From positions 13,347,400 to 13,411,399 of the forward strand of contig OX465109.1 in NCBI GenBank assembly GCA_949987565.1: DNA of 64,000 bases, written 5' to 3'. This document shows, piece by piece, positions 1-10,892 of this stretch. Under the pieces are notes generated by a model. The model did not search any database and was not told the DNA's origin. It worked only from the letters and a program-made list of their open reading frames with translations. Position numbers and translations under genes: made by a program. This stretch comes from Luidia sarsii. Lineage: Eukaryota > Echinodermata > Asteroidea > Paxillosida > Luidiidae. Within the stretch, counting starts at the first letter, position 1; each line of letters begins with the position of its first letter.

Positions 1-1756
1 GGGCGCTATTCCGCTCTAACGGTCAAGCTTCCGCCAACTGGTTCGGGCGTCATCCGTCACACACACATAATGTAGTCCTCCTGATTGTGATGAAAAGGGT
101 CGCAAAGTAAATTGTTTTCTTTTCGATTTCATAATGTTCTTAAAATTGTGTAGTTAAGGACTGTTCCTGAAAAAAGAGAGCTAAAGTGGCTGGCGAATGG
201 GAGTCATCTATGGGTTTATTTGACTATCAAACGTGGAGCGGATTAATTCGAAAACAACCCGTCGGACGAACAGTTGGCTGGATTTCTCGGAAAGATGTGA
301 CCCGAGGCGATGGTCGGGAAAGTGCGGCAACTCGTGTGTAGCAATTCAAGACTAATTTCTGCAAAGATTTTTGGGACGCATCCGTGTACTTGCACAGAAA
401 AATAGGACCACATTTCAAGTCCCACATGTCCCAAATTACACGCCAAATCGAATTTTGAAATCCCGGGTTGTCTAAAGCTTCACTTATTCTACAATATATC
501 AGTTAATTAGACTCCGAAGGCCCCCCATTAAAAACAAGTTGTGGGTCCATAATTTATGATAATCGGCGGCACGGGCGGAGATATCTTGAATTGAATCAGT
601 GCGAGGCAACCATGCAGCTCTGTGTGAACATTAAAAAGCGGCCTCAAGTACGTGTATCAATAGGCCGGGCGGTAAAGAATTTGCAATGTGTCCATTTTCC
701 GGACAATCCAAAGTTGAGAAATAACTTCTCCATCAACAAGTTTGTAATAGTTTCGGACATTCCGAGAACTTTGATACCTAAAAAATCTGCCGTTTTCGAG
801 AAATATATATTTTGGGCAAAAATAACTACTGTGATGGGCAAAGGGGCGATCGAATTAAAAACGGAAAAAGAAAGCATGTCATACAGGACTAGGTGATTTG
901 ATGTAATTATCAATTTGGTATATCATTATCATTTCGTACGTAATTATGAATTCGTATTGAAATAAAATAATCAAAAGCTGGTCAACCTCCCAGCACCGCC
1001 AGGATCGCCACGTGAGCAAGGGTCATTATAGAGCTCTTCTGGACTCGGTACCGGTCCAACGCACTTCCTTCACTGCCCTCATCCATATAGGCCGTAGACC
1101 CATGCGCCATGTGGGGGAGGAAACACGGCGGCCCCTAGACCTTGGCTGCAGAGTCGACTAAAAGCACACGTCCCTGTGCGAAGACGCAAACCGGGTTTGA
1201 CAGGACAGTTCAAGCATCACACCGACTCATCGGGAAGCGCCACATGCAATGTTGGTGGTTGCGGTAGGTTTTTAAGCACCTTAGTACTGCGGGCTCCTTC
1301 CGAGAAAAAAAAAGGAACTGAAAAGTTCCCCCCGGGAACTTAACCACGGACCTACACGTTACTAGCCGAGCGTTTTTACACACCGCCACTTGCACTCCTT
1401 GTTTCCTCTCGTCTAAAGCTTGAATGTACTGTAATAGGCAATTCTGATTTGAAGAGCTATGCCGAAGGCGGCTGGCTTGTGGATTTCATTGTGATCGAGT
1501 GAATAGGAGAATGCACTGAACCCACATGCATATAATGAGGCCGTATTTTCAAAAACAAACAAACAGGCAACATCCCACCAAGCTACATCAGCCAAAGTGA
1601 CAAAGACAAAAATGAGGGAAATTAAGGTGAATAAATTCGTTTACGGGAGTCTCTCATTTTCGGTGGAAATTGTTCCTTGCGACTTTTCAAGTATAGAGAG
1701 TTGACCAAAAGGGAAGCGCATTTTGTTCTATCTGGTTTTTCTTTGATTTGCATTGA
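1..1756 (+). repeat. Satellite copy 1 (35-bp deletion type)
   Basis: This copy lacks 35 bp at 986/987 (after 'GGTCAAC'). It is nearly the same as copy 4, sharing 'TCATCTATGGG', 'GTACGTGTATCAATAGG', 'AAACGGAAAAAG', 'GCGGTAGG' and 'GGGAACTTAACC'. It differs from copy 4 near its start ('GAAAAGGGTCGC', 'TTTTCGATTT') and by 'CAGCACCGCC'. It may begin further left, because the window start happens to coincide with the chosen phase mark. Confidence 0.95.
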
Positions 1757-2295
1757 GGGCGCTATTCCGCTCTAACGGTCAAGCTTCCGCCAACTGGTTC
1801 GGGCGTCATCCGTCACACACACATAATGTAGTCCTCCTGATTGTGATGAAAAGGGTCGCAAAGTAAATTGTTTTCTTTTCGATTTCATAATGTTCTTAAA
1901 ATTGTGTAGTTAAGGACTGTTCCTGAAAAAAAGAGAGCTAAAGTGGTTGGCGAATGGGAGTCATTGATGGGTTTATTTGACTATCAAACGTGGAGCGGAT
2001 TAATTCGAAAACAACCCGTCGGGCGAACGGTTGGCTGGATTTCTCGGAAAGATGTGACCCGAGGCGATGGTCGGCAAAGTGCGGCAACTCGTGTGTAGCA
2101 ATTCAAGACTAATTTCTGCAAGGCTTTTTGGGACGCATCCGTGTACTTGCACAGAAAAATAGGACCACATTTCAAGTCCCACATGTCCCAAATTACACGC
2201 CAAATCGAATTTTGAAATCCCGGGTTGTCTAAAGCTTCACTTATTCTACAATATATCAGTTAATTAGACTCCGAAGGTCCCCCATTAAAAACAAG

Positions 2296-2309
2296 TTGTG
2301 GGTCCACAA
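2296..2309. repeat. Inverted repeat TTGTGG-GT-CCACAA (reference copy)
   Basis: Perfect 6-bp arms around a 2-base centre, present at the matching place in most copies. Copies 1 and 4 ('GGGTCCATAAT') and copies 19, 22 and 24 ('GTTGTGAGTCC') break one arm. No function assigned. Confidence 0.6.
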
Positions 2310-2783
2310 TTTATGATAATCGGCGGCACGGGCGGAGATATCTTGAATTGAATCAGTGCGAGGCAACCATGCAGCTCTGTGTGAACATTAAAAAGCGGCC
2401 TCAAGTACGTGTATCAATAGGCCGGGCGGTAAAGAATTTGCAATGTGTCCATTTTCCGGACAATCCAAAGTTGAGAAATAACTTCTCCATCAACAAGTTT
2501 GTAATAGTTTCGGACATTCCGAGAACTTTGATACCTAAAAAATCTGCCGTTTTCGAGAAATATATATTTTGGGCAAAAATAACTACTGTGATGGGCAAAG
2601 GGGCGATCGAATTAAAAACGGAAAAAGAAAGCATGTCATACAGGACTAGGTAATTTGATGTAATTATCAATTTGGTATATCATTATCATTTCGTACGTAA
2701 TTATGAATTCGTATTGAAATAAAATAATCAAAAGCTGGTCAACAAGAAGTTATGCGGTGTCAGACCAAGATTTCAAACCTCCC

Positions 2784-2801
2784 AGGACCGCCAGGATCGC
2801 C
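2784..2801 (+). repeat. Two tandem 9-mers AGGAYCGCC (reference copy)
   Basis: 'AGGACCGCC' is followed directly by 'AGGATCGCC'. It lies just right of the 35-bp indel site and is present in nearly all copies. Copies 1 ('CAGCACCGCC') and 10 ('CCAAGATCG') carry single changes. Confidence 0.6.
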
Positions 2802-2832
2802 ACGTGAGCAAGGGTCATTATAGAGCTCTTCT

Positions 2833-2849
2833 GGACTCGGTACCGGTCC
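2833..2849. repeat. Near-palindrome centred on CGGTACCG (reference copy)
   Basis: 'GGACTCGGTACCGGTCC' reads as a palindrome apart from one unpaired T; the core CGGTACCG at 2838-2845 is perfect. It is preserved in almost every copy (copy 31 has 'GGAATCGG'). It could be a dimeric protein site, but nothing else supports that. Confidence 0.5.
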
Positions 2850-3096
2850 AACGCACTTCCTTCACTGCCCTCATCCATATAGGCCGTAGACCCATGCGCC
2901 ATGTGGGGGAGGAAACACGGCGGCCCCTAGACCTTGGCTGAAGAGTCGACTAAAAGCACACGTCCCTGTGCGAAGACGCAAACCGGGTTTGACAGGACAG
3001 TTCAAGCATCACACCGACTCATCGGGAAGCGCCACATGCAATGTTGGTGGTTGCGGGAGGTTTTTAAGCACCTTAGTACTGCGGGCTCCTTCCGAG

Positions 3097-3130
3097 AAAA
3101 AAAAGGAACTGAAAAGTTCCCCCCGGGAAC
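3097..3130. repeat. A-tract plus two overlapping hairpins (reference copy)
   Basis: After an A8 tract (3097-3104; 7-10 A in other copies), GGAACT (3105-3110) pairs with AGTTCC (3115-3120) around a GAAA loop. GTTCCC (3116-3121) also pairs with GGGAAC (3125-3130) around CCC. The stems share 3116-3120, so only one can form at a time. On the minus strand the first hairpin is followed directly by the T-run. Copies 7, 18 and 21 have one C fewer in the second loop. Confidence 0.7.
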
Positions 3131-3186
3131 TGAACCACGGACCTACACGTTGCTAGCCGAGCGTTTTTACACACCGCCACTTGCAC
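3097..3186 (-). other. Speculative Pol III-type transcript on the minus strand (reference copy)
   Basis: Read on the minus strand, 3179-3169 is 'TGGCGGTGTGT', close to the box A consensus TGGCNNAGTGG (two mismatches). 3136-3126 is 'GGTTCAGTTCC', close to box B GGTTCGANTCC (two mismatches). Their starts are 43 nt apart, close to the 44 nt of an intronless tRNA gene, and a T8 run lies downstream at 3104-3097. The acceptor ends do not pair and no cloverleaf is evident, so this would be a tRNA-derived (SINE-like) relic at most. The motifs are degenerate and could be chance. Confidence 0.2.
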
Positions 3187-3547
3187 TCCTTGTTTCCTCT
3201 CGTCTAAAGCTTGAATGTACTGTAATAGGCAATTCTGATTTGAAGAGCTATGCCGAAGGCGGCTGGCTTGTGGATTTCATTGTGATCGAGTGAATAGGAG
3301 AATGCACTCTTCCCACATGCATATAATGAGGCCGTATTTTCAAAAAACAAACAAACAGGCAACATCCCGCCAAGCTACATCAGCCAAAGTGACAAAGACA
3401 AAAATGAGGGAAATTAAGGTGAATAAATTCGTTTACGGGAGTCTCTCATTTTCGGTGGAAATTGTTCCTTGCGACTTTTCAAGTATAGAGAGTTGACCAA
3501 AGGGAAGCGCATTTTGTTCTATCTGGTTTTTCTTTGATTTGCATTGA

Positions 3548-5339
3548 GGGCGCTATTCCGCTCTAACGGTCAAGCTTCCGCCAACTGGTTCGGGCGTCAT
3601 CCGTCACACACACATAATGTAGTCCTCCTGATTGTGATGAAATGGGTCGCACAGTAAATTGTTTTCTTTCTGATTTCATAATGTTCTTCAAATTGTGTAG
3701 TTAAGGACTGTTCCTAAAAAAAAGAGAACTAAAGTGGCTGGCGAATGGGAGTCATTGATGGGTTTATTTGACTATCAAACGTGGAGCGGATTAATTCGAA
3801 AACAACCCGTCGGGCGAACGGTTGGCTGGATTTCTCGGAACGATGTGACCCGAGGCGATGGTCGGCAAAGTGCGGCAACTCGTGTGTAGCAATTCAAGAC
3901 TAATTTCTGCAAGGATTTTTGGGACGCATCCGTGTACTTGCACAGAAAAATAGGACCACATTTCAAGTCCCACATGTCCCAAATTACACGCCAAATCGAA
4001 TTTTGAAATCCCGGGTTGTCTAAAGCTTCACTTATTCTACAAAATATCAGTTAATTAGACTCCGAAGGCCCCCCATTAAAAACAAGTTGTGGGTCCACAA
4101 TTTATGATAATCGGCAGCACTGGCGGAGATATCTTGAATTGAATCAGAGCGAGGCAACCATGCAGCTCTGTGTGAACGTTAAAAAGCGGCCTCAAGTACA
4201 TGTATCTATAGGCCGGGCGGTAACGAATTTGCAATGTGTACATTTTCCGGACAATCCAAAGTTGAGAAATAACTTCTCCATCAAAAAGTTTGTAATAGTT
4301 TCGGACATTCCGAGAACTTTGATACCTAAAAAATCTGCCGTTTTCGAGAAATATATATTTTGGGCAAAACTAACTACTGTGATGGGCAAAGGAGCGATCG
4401 AATTAAAAACGTAAAAAGAAAGCATGTCATACAGGACTAGGTGATTTGATGTAATTATCAATTTGGTATATCATTATCATTTCGTACGTAATTATGAATT
4501 CGTATTGAAATAAAATAATCAAAAGCTGGTCAACAAGAAGTTATGCGGTGTCAGACCAAGATTTCAAACCTCCCAGGACCGCCAGGATCGCCACGTGAGC
4601 AAGGGTCATTATAGAGCTCTTCTGGACTCGGTACCGGTCCAACGCACTTCCTTCACTGCCCTCATCCATATAGGCCGTAGACCCATGCGCCATGTGGGGG
4701 AGGAAACACGGCGGCCCCTAGACCTTGGCTGCAGAGTCGACTAAAAGCACACGTCCCTGTGCGAAGACGCAAACCGGGTTTGACAGGACAGTTCAAGCAT
4801 CACACCGACTCATCGGGAAGCGCCACATGCAATGTTGGTGGTTGCGGGAGGTTTTTAAGCACCTTAGTACTGCGGGCTCCTTCCGAGAAAAAAAAGGAAC
4901 TGAAAAGTTCCCCCCGAGAACTGAACCACGGACCTACACGTTGCTAGCCGAGCGTTTTTACACACCGCCACTTGCACTCCTTGTTTCCTGTCGTCTAAAG
5001 CTTGAATGTACTGTAATAGGCAATTCTGATTTGAAGAGCTATGCCGAAGGCGGCTGGCTTGTGGATTTCATTGTGATCGAGTGAATAGGAGAATGCACTC
5101 TTCCCACATGCATATAATGAGGCCGTATTTTCAAAAAACAAACAAACAGGCAACATCCCGCCAAGCTACATCAGCCAAAGTGACAAAGACAAAAATGAGG
5201 GAAATTAAGGTGAATAAATTCGTTTACGGGAGTCTCTCATTTTCGGTGGAAATTGTTCCTTGCGACTTTTCAAGTATAGAGAGTTGACCAAAAGGGAAGC
5301 GCATTTTGTTCTATCTGGTTTTTCTTTGATTTGCATTGA
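3548..5339 (+). repeat. Satellite copy 3
   Basis: Full length (1792 bp). Private variants include 'CTTCAAATTG', 'GGAACGATGTGAC', 'ACAAAATATCAG', 'GCAGCACTGGCGG', 'ATCAGAGCGAGG' and 'CCCCCCGAGAAC'. Its tail shares 'GCACTCTTCCC' with copies 2 and 7. Confidence 0.95.
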
Positions 5340-7095
5340 GGGCGCTATTCCGCTCTAACGGTCAAGCTTCCGCCAACTGGTTCGGGCGTCATCCGTCACA
5401 CACACATAATGTAGTCCTCCTGATTGTGATGAAATGGGTCGCAAAGTAAATTGTTTTCTTTTTGATTTCATAATGTTCTTAAAATTGTGTAGTTAAGGAC
5501 TGTTCCTGAAAAAAGAGAGCTAAAGTGGCTGGCGAATGGGAGTCATCTATGGGTTTATTTGACTATCAAACGTGGAGCGGATTAATTCGAAAACAACCCG
5601 TCGGACGAACAGTTGGCTGGATTTCTCGGAAAGATGTGACCCGAGGCGATGGTCGGGAAAGTGCGGCAACTCGTGTGTAGCAATTCAAGACTAATTTCTG
5701 CAAAGATTTTTGGGACGCATCCGTGTACTTGCACAGAAAAATAGGACCACATTTCAAGTCCCACATGTCCCAAATTACACGCCAAATCGAATTTTGAAAT
5801 CCCGGGTTGTCTAAAGCTTCACTTATTCTACAATATATCAGTTAATTAGACTCCGAAGGCCCCCCATTAAAAACAAGTTGTGGGTCCATAATTTATGATA
5901 ATCGGCGGCACGGGCGGAGATATCTTGAATTGAATCAGTGCGAGGCAACCATGCAGCTCTGTGTGAACATTAAAAAGCGGCCTCAAGTACGTGTATCAAT
6001 AGGCCGGGCGGTAAAGAATTTGCAATGTGTCCATTTTCCGGACAATCCAAAGTTGAGAAATAACTTCTCCATCAACAAGTTTGTAATAGTTTCGGACATT
6101 CCGAGAACTTTGATACCTAAAAAATCTGCCGTTTTCGAGAAATATATATTTTGGGCAAAAATAACTACTGTGATGGGCAAAGGGGCGATCGAATTAAAAA
6201 CGGAAAAAGAAAGCATGTCATACAGGACTAGGTGATTTGATGTAATTATCAATTTGGTATATCATTATCATTTCGTACGTAATTATGAATTCGTATTGAA
6301 ATAAAATAATCAAAAGCTGGTCAACCTCCCAGGACCGCCAGGATCGCCACGTGAGCAAGGGTCATTATAGAGCTCTTCTGGACTCGGTACCGGTCCAACG
6401 CACTTCCTTCACTGCCCTCATCCATATAGGCCGTAGACCCATGCGCCATGTGGGGGAGGAAACACGGCGGCCCCTAGACCTTGGCTGCAGAGTCGACTAA
6501 AAGCACACGTCCCTGTGCGAAGACGCAAACCGGGTTTGACAGGACAGTTCAAGCATCACACCGACTCATCGGGAAGCGCCACATGCAATGTTGGTGGTTG
6601 CGGTAGGTTTTTAAGCACCTTAGTACTGCGGGCTCCTTCCGAGAAAAAAAAAGGAACTGAAAAGTTCCCCCCGGGAACTTAACCACGGACCTACACGTTA
6701 CTAGCCGAGCGTTTTTACACACCGCCACTTGCACTCCTTGTTTCCTCTCGTCTAAAGCTTGAATGTACTGTAATAGGCAATTCTGATTTGAAGAGCTATG
6801 CCGAAGGCGGCTGGCTTGTGGATTTCATTGTGATCGAGTGAATAGGAGAATGCACTGAACCCACATGCATATAATGAGGCCGTATTTTCAAAAACAAACA
6901 AACAGGCAACATCCCACCAAGCTACATCAGCCAAAGTGACAAAGACAAAAATGAGGGAAATTAAGGTGAATAAATTCGTTTACGGGAGTCTCTCATTTTC
7001 GGTGGAAATTGTTCCTTGCGACTTTTCAAGTATAGAGAGTTGACCAAAAGGGAAGCGCATTTTGTTCTATCTGGTTTTTCTTTGATTTGCATTGA
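5340..7095 (+). repeat. Satellite copy 4 (35-bp deletion type)
   Basis: Near-duplicate of copy 1 at an offset of 5339 bp (three units), with the same 35-bp deletion (junction 6325/6326). Its first 150 bp carry the 'GAAATGGGTCGC' / 'TTTTTGATTT' alleles of other copies, so the similarity to copy 1 does not extend through the 5' end. Confidence 0.95.
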
Positions 7096-8702
7096 GGGCG
7101 CTATTCCGCTCTAACGGTCAAGCTTCCGCCAACTGGTTCGGGCGTCATCCGTCACACACACATAATGTAGTTCTCCTGATTGTGATGAAAAGGGTCGCAA
7201 AGTAAATTGTTTTCTTTTCGATTTCATAATGTTCTTAAAATTGTGTAGTTAAGGACTGTTCCTGAAAAAAAGAGAGCTAAAGTGGTTGGCGAATGGGAGT
7301 CATTGATGGGTTTATTTGACTATCAAACGTGGAGCGGATTAATTCGAAAACAACCCGTCGGGCGAACGGTTGGCTGGATTTCTCGGAAAGATGTGACCCG
7401 AGGCGATGGTCGGCAAAGTGCGGCAACTCGTGTGTAGCAATTCAAGACTAATTTCTGCAAGGCTTTTTGGGACGCATCCGTGTACTTGCACAGAAAAATA
7501 GGACCACATTTCAAGTCCCACATGTCCCAAATTACACGCCAAATCGAATTTTGAAATCCCGGGTTGTCTAAAGCTTCACTTATTCTACAATATATCAGTT
7601 AATTAGACTCCGAAGGTCCCCCATTAAAAACAACTTCTCCATCAAAAAGTTTGTAATAGTTTCGGACATTCCGAGAACTTTGATACCTAAAAAATCTGCC
7701 GTTTTCGAGAAATATATATTTTGGGCAAAAATAACTACTGTGATGGGCAAAGGGGCGATCGAATTAAAAACGTAAAAAGAAAGCATGTCATACAGGACTA
7801 GGTGATTTGATGTAATTATCAATTTGGTATATCATTATCATTTCGTACGTAATTATGAATTCGTATTGAAATAAAATAATCAAAAGCTGGTCAACAAGAA
7901 GTTATGCGGTGTCAGACCAAGATTTCAAACCTCCCAGGACCGCCAGGATCGCCACGTGAGCAAGGGTCATTATAGAGCTCTTCTGGACTCGGTACCGGTC
8001 CAACGCACTTCCTTAACTGCCCTCATCCATATAGGCAGTAGACCCATGAGCCATGTGAGGGAGGAAACACGCGGCGGCCACTAGACCTTGGCTGCAGAGT
8101 CGACTAAAAGCACACGTCCCTGTGCGAAGACGCAAACCGGGTTTGACAGGACAGTTCAAGCATCACACCGACTCATCGGGAAGCGCCACATCCAATGTTG
8201 GTGGTTGCGGGAGGTTTTTAAGCACCTTAGTACTGCGGGCTCCTTCCGAGAAAAAAAAAGGAACTGAAAAGTTCCCCCCGGGAACTGAACCACGGACCTA
8301 CACGTTACTAGCCGAGCGTTTTTACACACCGCCACTTGCACTCCTTGTTTCCTCTCGTCTAAAGCTTGAATGTACTGTAATAGGCAATTCTGATTTGAAG
8401 AGCTATGCCGAAGGCGGCTGGCTTGTGGATTTCATTGTGATCGAGTGAATAGGAGAATGCACTGAACCCACATGCATATAATGAGGCCGTATTTTCAAAA
8501 ACAAACAAACAGGCAACATCCCACCAAGCTACATCAGCCAAAGTGACAAAGACAAAAATGAGGGAAATTAAGGTGAATAAATTCGTTTACGGGAGTCTCT
8601 CATTTTCGGTGGAAATTGTTCCTTGCGACTTTTCAAGTATAGAGAGTTGACCAAAAGGGAAGCGCATTTTGTTCTATCTGGTTTTTCTTTGATTTGCATT
8701 GA
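7096..8702 (+). repeat. Satellite copy 5 (187-bp internal deletion)
   Basis: The shortest copy (1607 bp). Relative to copy 2, the bases equivalent to 2295-2481 are missing at about 7632-7634, with a 2-base AA microhomology. The first half duplicates copy 2 at a 5339-bp offset. The second half belongs to a variant shared with copies 6 and 8 ('GGCAGTAGACCCATGAGCC', 'GTGAGGGAGG', 'ACGCGGCGGCCAC'), so this copy is a mosaic. Confidence 0.95.
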
Positions 8703-9205
8703 GGGCGCTATTCCGCTCTAACGGTCAAGCTTCCGCCAACTGGTTCGGGCGTCATCCGTCACACACACATAATGTAGTCCTCCTGATTGTGATGAAAAGG
8801 GTCGCAAAGTAAATTGTTTTCTTTTCGATTTCATAATGTTCTTAAAATTGTGTAGTTAAGGACTGTTCCTGAAAAAAAGAGAGCTAAAGTGGTTGGCGAA
8901 TGGGAGTCATTGATGGGTTTATTTGACTATCAAACGTGGAGCGGATTAATTCGAAAACAACCCGTCGGACGAACGGTTGGCTGGATTTCTCGGAAAGATG
9001 TGACCCGAGGCGATGGTCGGCAAAGTGCGGCAACTCGTGTGTAGCAATTCAAGACTAATTTCTGCAAGGCTTTTTGGGACGCATCCGTGTACTTGCACAG
9101 AAAAATAGGACCACATTTCAAGTCCCACATGTCCCAAATTACACGCCAAATCGAATTTTGAAATCCCGGGTTGTCTAAAGCTTCACTTATTCTACAATAT
9201 ATCAG

Positions 9206-9209
9206 TTAA
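9206..9209 (+). repeat. Left TTAA flanking the inserted element
   Basis: TTAA lies immediately left of the element's 'AGAAGAATGAAACCC' terminus. Uninterrupted copies have a single TTAA here ('ATCAGTTAATTAGA'), so this is one half of a 4-bp target-site duplication. The ends can equally be read as a TA duplication with the terminus starting 'AAGAAG'. Confidence 0.85.
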
Positions 9210-9402
9210 AGAAGAATGAAACCCAGAGAAAATAGTTGGCTTATCTCTTTGGTTGATAAAACCAACCTACAATTACCCATGTGCAACTCACCTACGAGTT
9301 TCATAAAGAGGGAAAAATCATGGAATTCGGTGGTCGAATTCGCGTTCCCTCAACCCGCCATGCTTTCGAAATTCCCGGAAGGTCACTGCGGGGGTATGAC
9401 AT
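9210..9402 (+). repeat. Left terminal inverted repeat
   Basis: About 193 bp, pairing with 10943-11136 read in reverse. By eye the two arms differ at four bases, in the inner third ('CCCTCAACCC' against 'CCCTGTACCC', one C/T and one A/C), plus a one-base difference in a G-run. Similarity ends just after 'TATGACAT'. Confidence 0.92.
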
Positions 9403-9648
9403 CACGGCGGAGACGACCCTGTCTGATTGGTCAGTTAGGCTTGTTCAATCATTTTAATTTAAACTACAAATATTAATCAACATTTATAAAAAGAATTATA
9501 CCTCAATGTGTGAGAAAATAATCTTATAATCCTTTGCAGATTTATTGTTTTTCGCTTTGGTCATTATTTGAATTATTCTTGGGGATTGCGTATAGTCTTG
9601 ATCTACAAACACTTTCACGGCTTCCTGATTGCATACGATACACGGACT

Positions 9649-9796
9649 GTACATGTACATGTACAGTGCACGTACAATGTACACGTTGTGTACTACATGT
9701 AATGTACAGTACATGTACACACTACTACTGTACTGTACACGTGTACAATGTACACGTTGTCCTACTTGTAATGTACTACTGTACACGTGTACATTA
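9649..9796. repeat. GTAC/TGTACA-rich palindromic tandem block
   Basis: Dense TGTACA, ACATGT and ACACGTGT palindromes. An imperfect direct repeat with a period of 71 bp is visible: 'GTACAATGTACACGTTGT' starts at 9672 and again at 9743, followed each time by a similar 'TACT..TGTAATGTAC' stretch. The block could form several alternative hairpins. The open reading frames across it are low-complexity artefacts. Confidence 0.85.
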
Positions 9797-10543
9797 CGTT
9801 GGTATCTGTAACAAAATAAACGCTGCGCAATTTTGGTTCTCTGTTTTCTTGATCTTCGCCGAATGGCGCCCTGTTATAACAGCTAAACAAGTAGGCCTAA
9901 AATAACTTATACACCAGGGGCTGAGTTTAATAAAGGTCCGACAACTATGACTGGGAGCCCACTGTGTCCGGCTTTTGTTTCAGCTCGCGTAATTTTAATA
10001 GGAAAATACGAGAAATGATTCAAGAGATGGTCGATGTTTTGGAGAGATTTCAGTTGTACACGTTAGCGAAGCTGTGTGGAGCTTAGTGGGGGTCAGGGGT
10101 CATGCACTTCCCAGCGTATGCTATGCACACAATAGCGCTGGGTGACAGGAGTTGCGGTCAGCGACCAGGGAATAAACAGTGTGGGCGACTGGAGTCGCGT
10201 TCCGATAACGTGTAAATTAGGCCTAGCTCCATGTTCTTGTTGCAGCACAAATAAAAATACGGCACGGTACGTATATCCCCCCTTCTTCCTCCATGGTAAT
10301 TGGTACAATACATGTATATCCATGGAGTTTACCCTCCATGAGTTACAGATAAGCGGTCTGCGAGAAAGACTAGGCAGAACGTGCATGTGAGAAAAATCAC
10401 GCTAGGACCGAAACGAAAACATACATCAAAAGTCGATCGTATCATACAGGAAAAACATCAAAATTAACTCAGCTTTCTGGATTCCAATGCGGCAATTCGT
10501 GAAGCTGTCGATGAACGTGATGCCACCGCTGGTCGATGTGAAA

Positions 10544-10574
10544 ATACTGAAGGAACGGCATGTTCTTTCAGTAT
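10544..10574. repeat. Hairpin inside the transposon (13-nt arms)
   Basis: Arm 10544-10556 ('ATACTGAAGGAAC') pairs with 10562-10574 ('GTTCTTTCAGTAT') at 12 of 13 positions around a 5-nt loop. A stem this long and close-set is unlikely to be chance in the local sequence, but its role is unknown. Confidence 0.75.
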
Positions 10575-10645
10575 ATTTCTCGGCTTCGAGCCGGTGAGTT
10601 TGGCCCGCAAGTCAACCTCGATCCCAACTCCTCCGTGAAGTGATC

Positions 10646-10680
10646 GCTACAAATCACGTCATTTCGACTATATTTGTAGC
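10646..10680. repeat. Hairpin inside the transposon (9-bp perfect stem)
   Basis: 'GCTACAAAT' at 10646-10654 is perfectly complementary to 'ATTTGTAGC' at 10672-10680, with a 17-nt loop. It lies about 70 bp right of the 10544-10574 hairpin. Confidence 0.65.
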
Positions 10681-10869
10681 CGACATTGAGAAATGTTTCT
10701 ACTTTTATGGCCGCAGCCCACTTCCCAAACAACTCAGATCTCTTGGCCTTGTTAGGAACTGCATGGACAGATTTCCCTAGCTTTTTTTTCCGCTGGCATT
10801 GTTACAACCAAAAGCCTGGCAGTACACTATCGTTCATGCTCGCGAGTGTATACAAACTGCACGCAGTAT

Positions 10870-10892
10870 ACATGTGTTGTGTACACACATGT
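10870..10892. repeat. Short inverted repeat next to the right TIR
   Basis: 'ACATGTGT' at 10870-10877 pairs with 'ACACATGT' at 10885-10892 around a 7-nt loop. Its TGTACA/ACATGT vocabulary echoes the block at 9649-9796, so the same sequence type occurs on both sides of the element's interior. Confidence 0.6.

Larger units (their letters stand above)
1757..3547 (+). repeat. Satellite copy 2 (full length, 1791 bp)
   Basis: Full-length copy used here as the reference for sub-unit features. Its first half ('GTGGTTGGCG', 'CAAGGCTTTTTGGG', 'CGAAGGTCCCCC') matches copies 5 and 6. It also shares 'AAACGGAAAAAG' with copies 1 and 4, and 'GCACTCTTCCC' plus 'TTGACCAAAGGG' with copy 7. Confidence 0.95.

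Noticed and set aside
2874..2885. 'CCATATAGG' as a CArG box
   Set aside because: It has five rather than six A/T bases between CC and GG and no promoter context.
2157..3186. A complete tRNA gene in the unit
   Set aside because: Only degenerate box-like motifs are present; acceptor and T-stem pairing fail.
3431..3443. 'TTCGTTTACGGGA' as a CENP-B box
   Set aside because: The outer bases resemble the CENP-B motif (TTCG....A..CGGG), but the spacing is three bases too short, so the required binding contacts would not align.
9496..9905. Open frames of about 96 and 123 codons across the GTAC-rich block
   Set aside because: The predicted residues are a low-complexity product of TGTACA repeats; no transposase motif is present.
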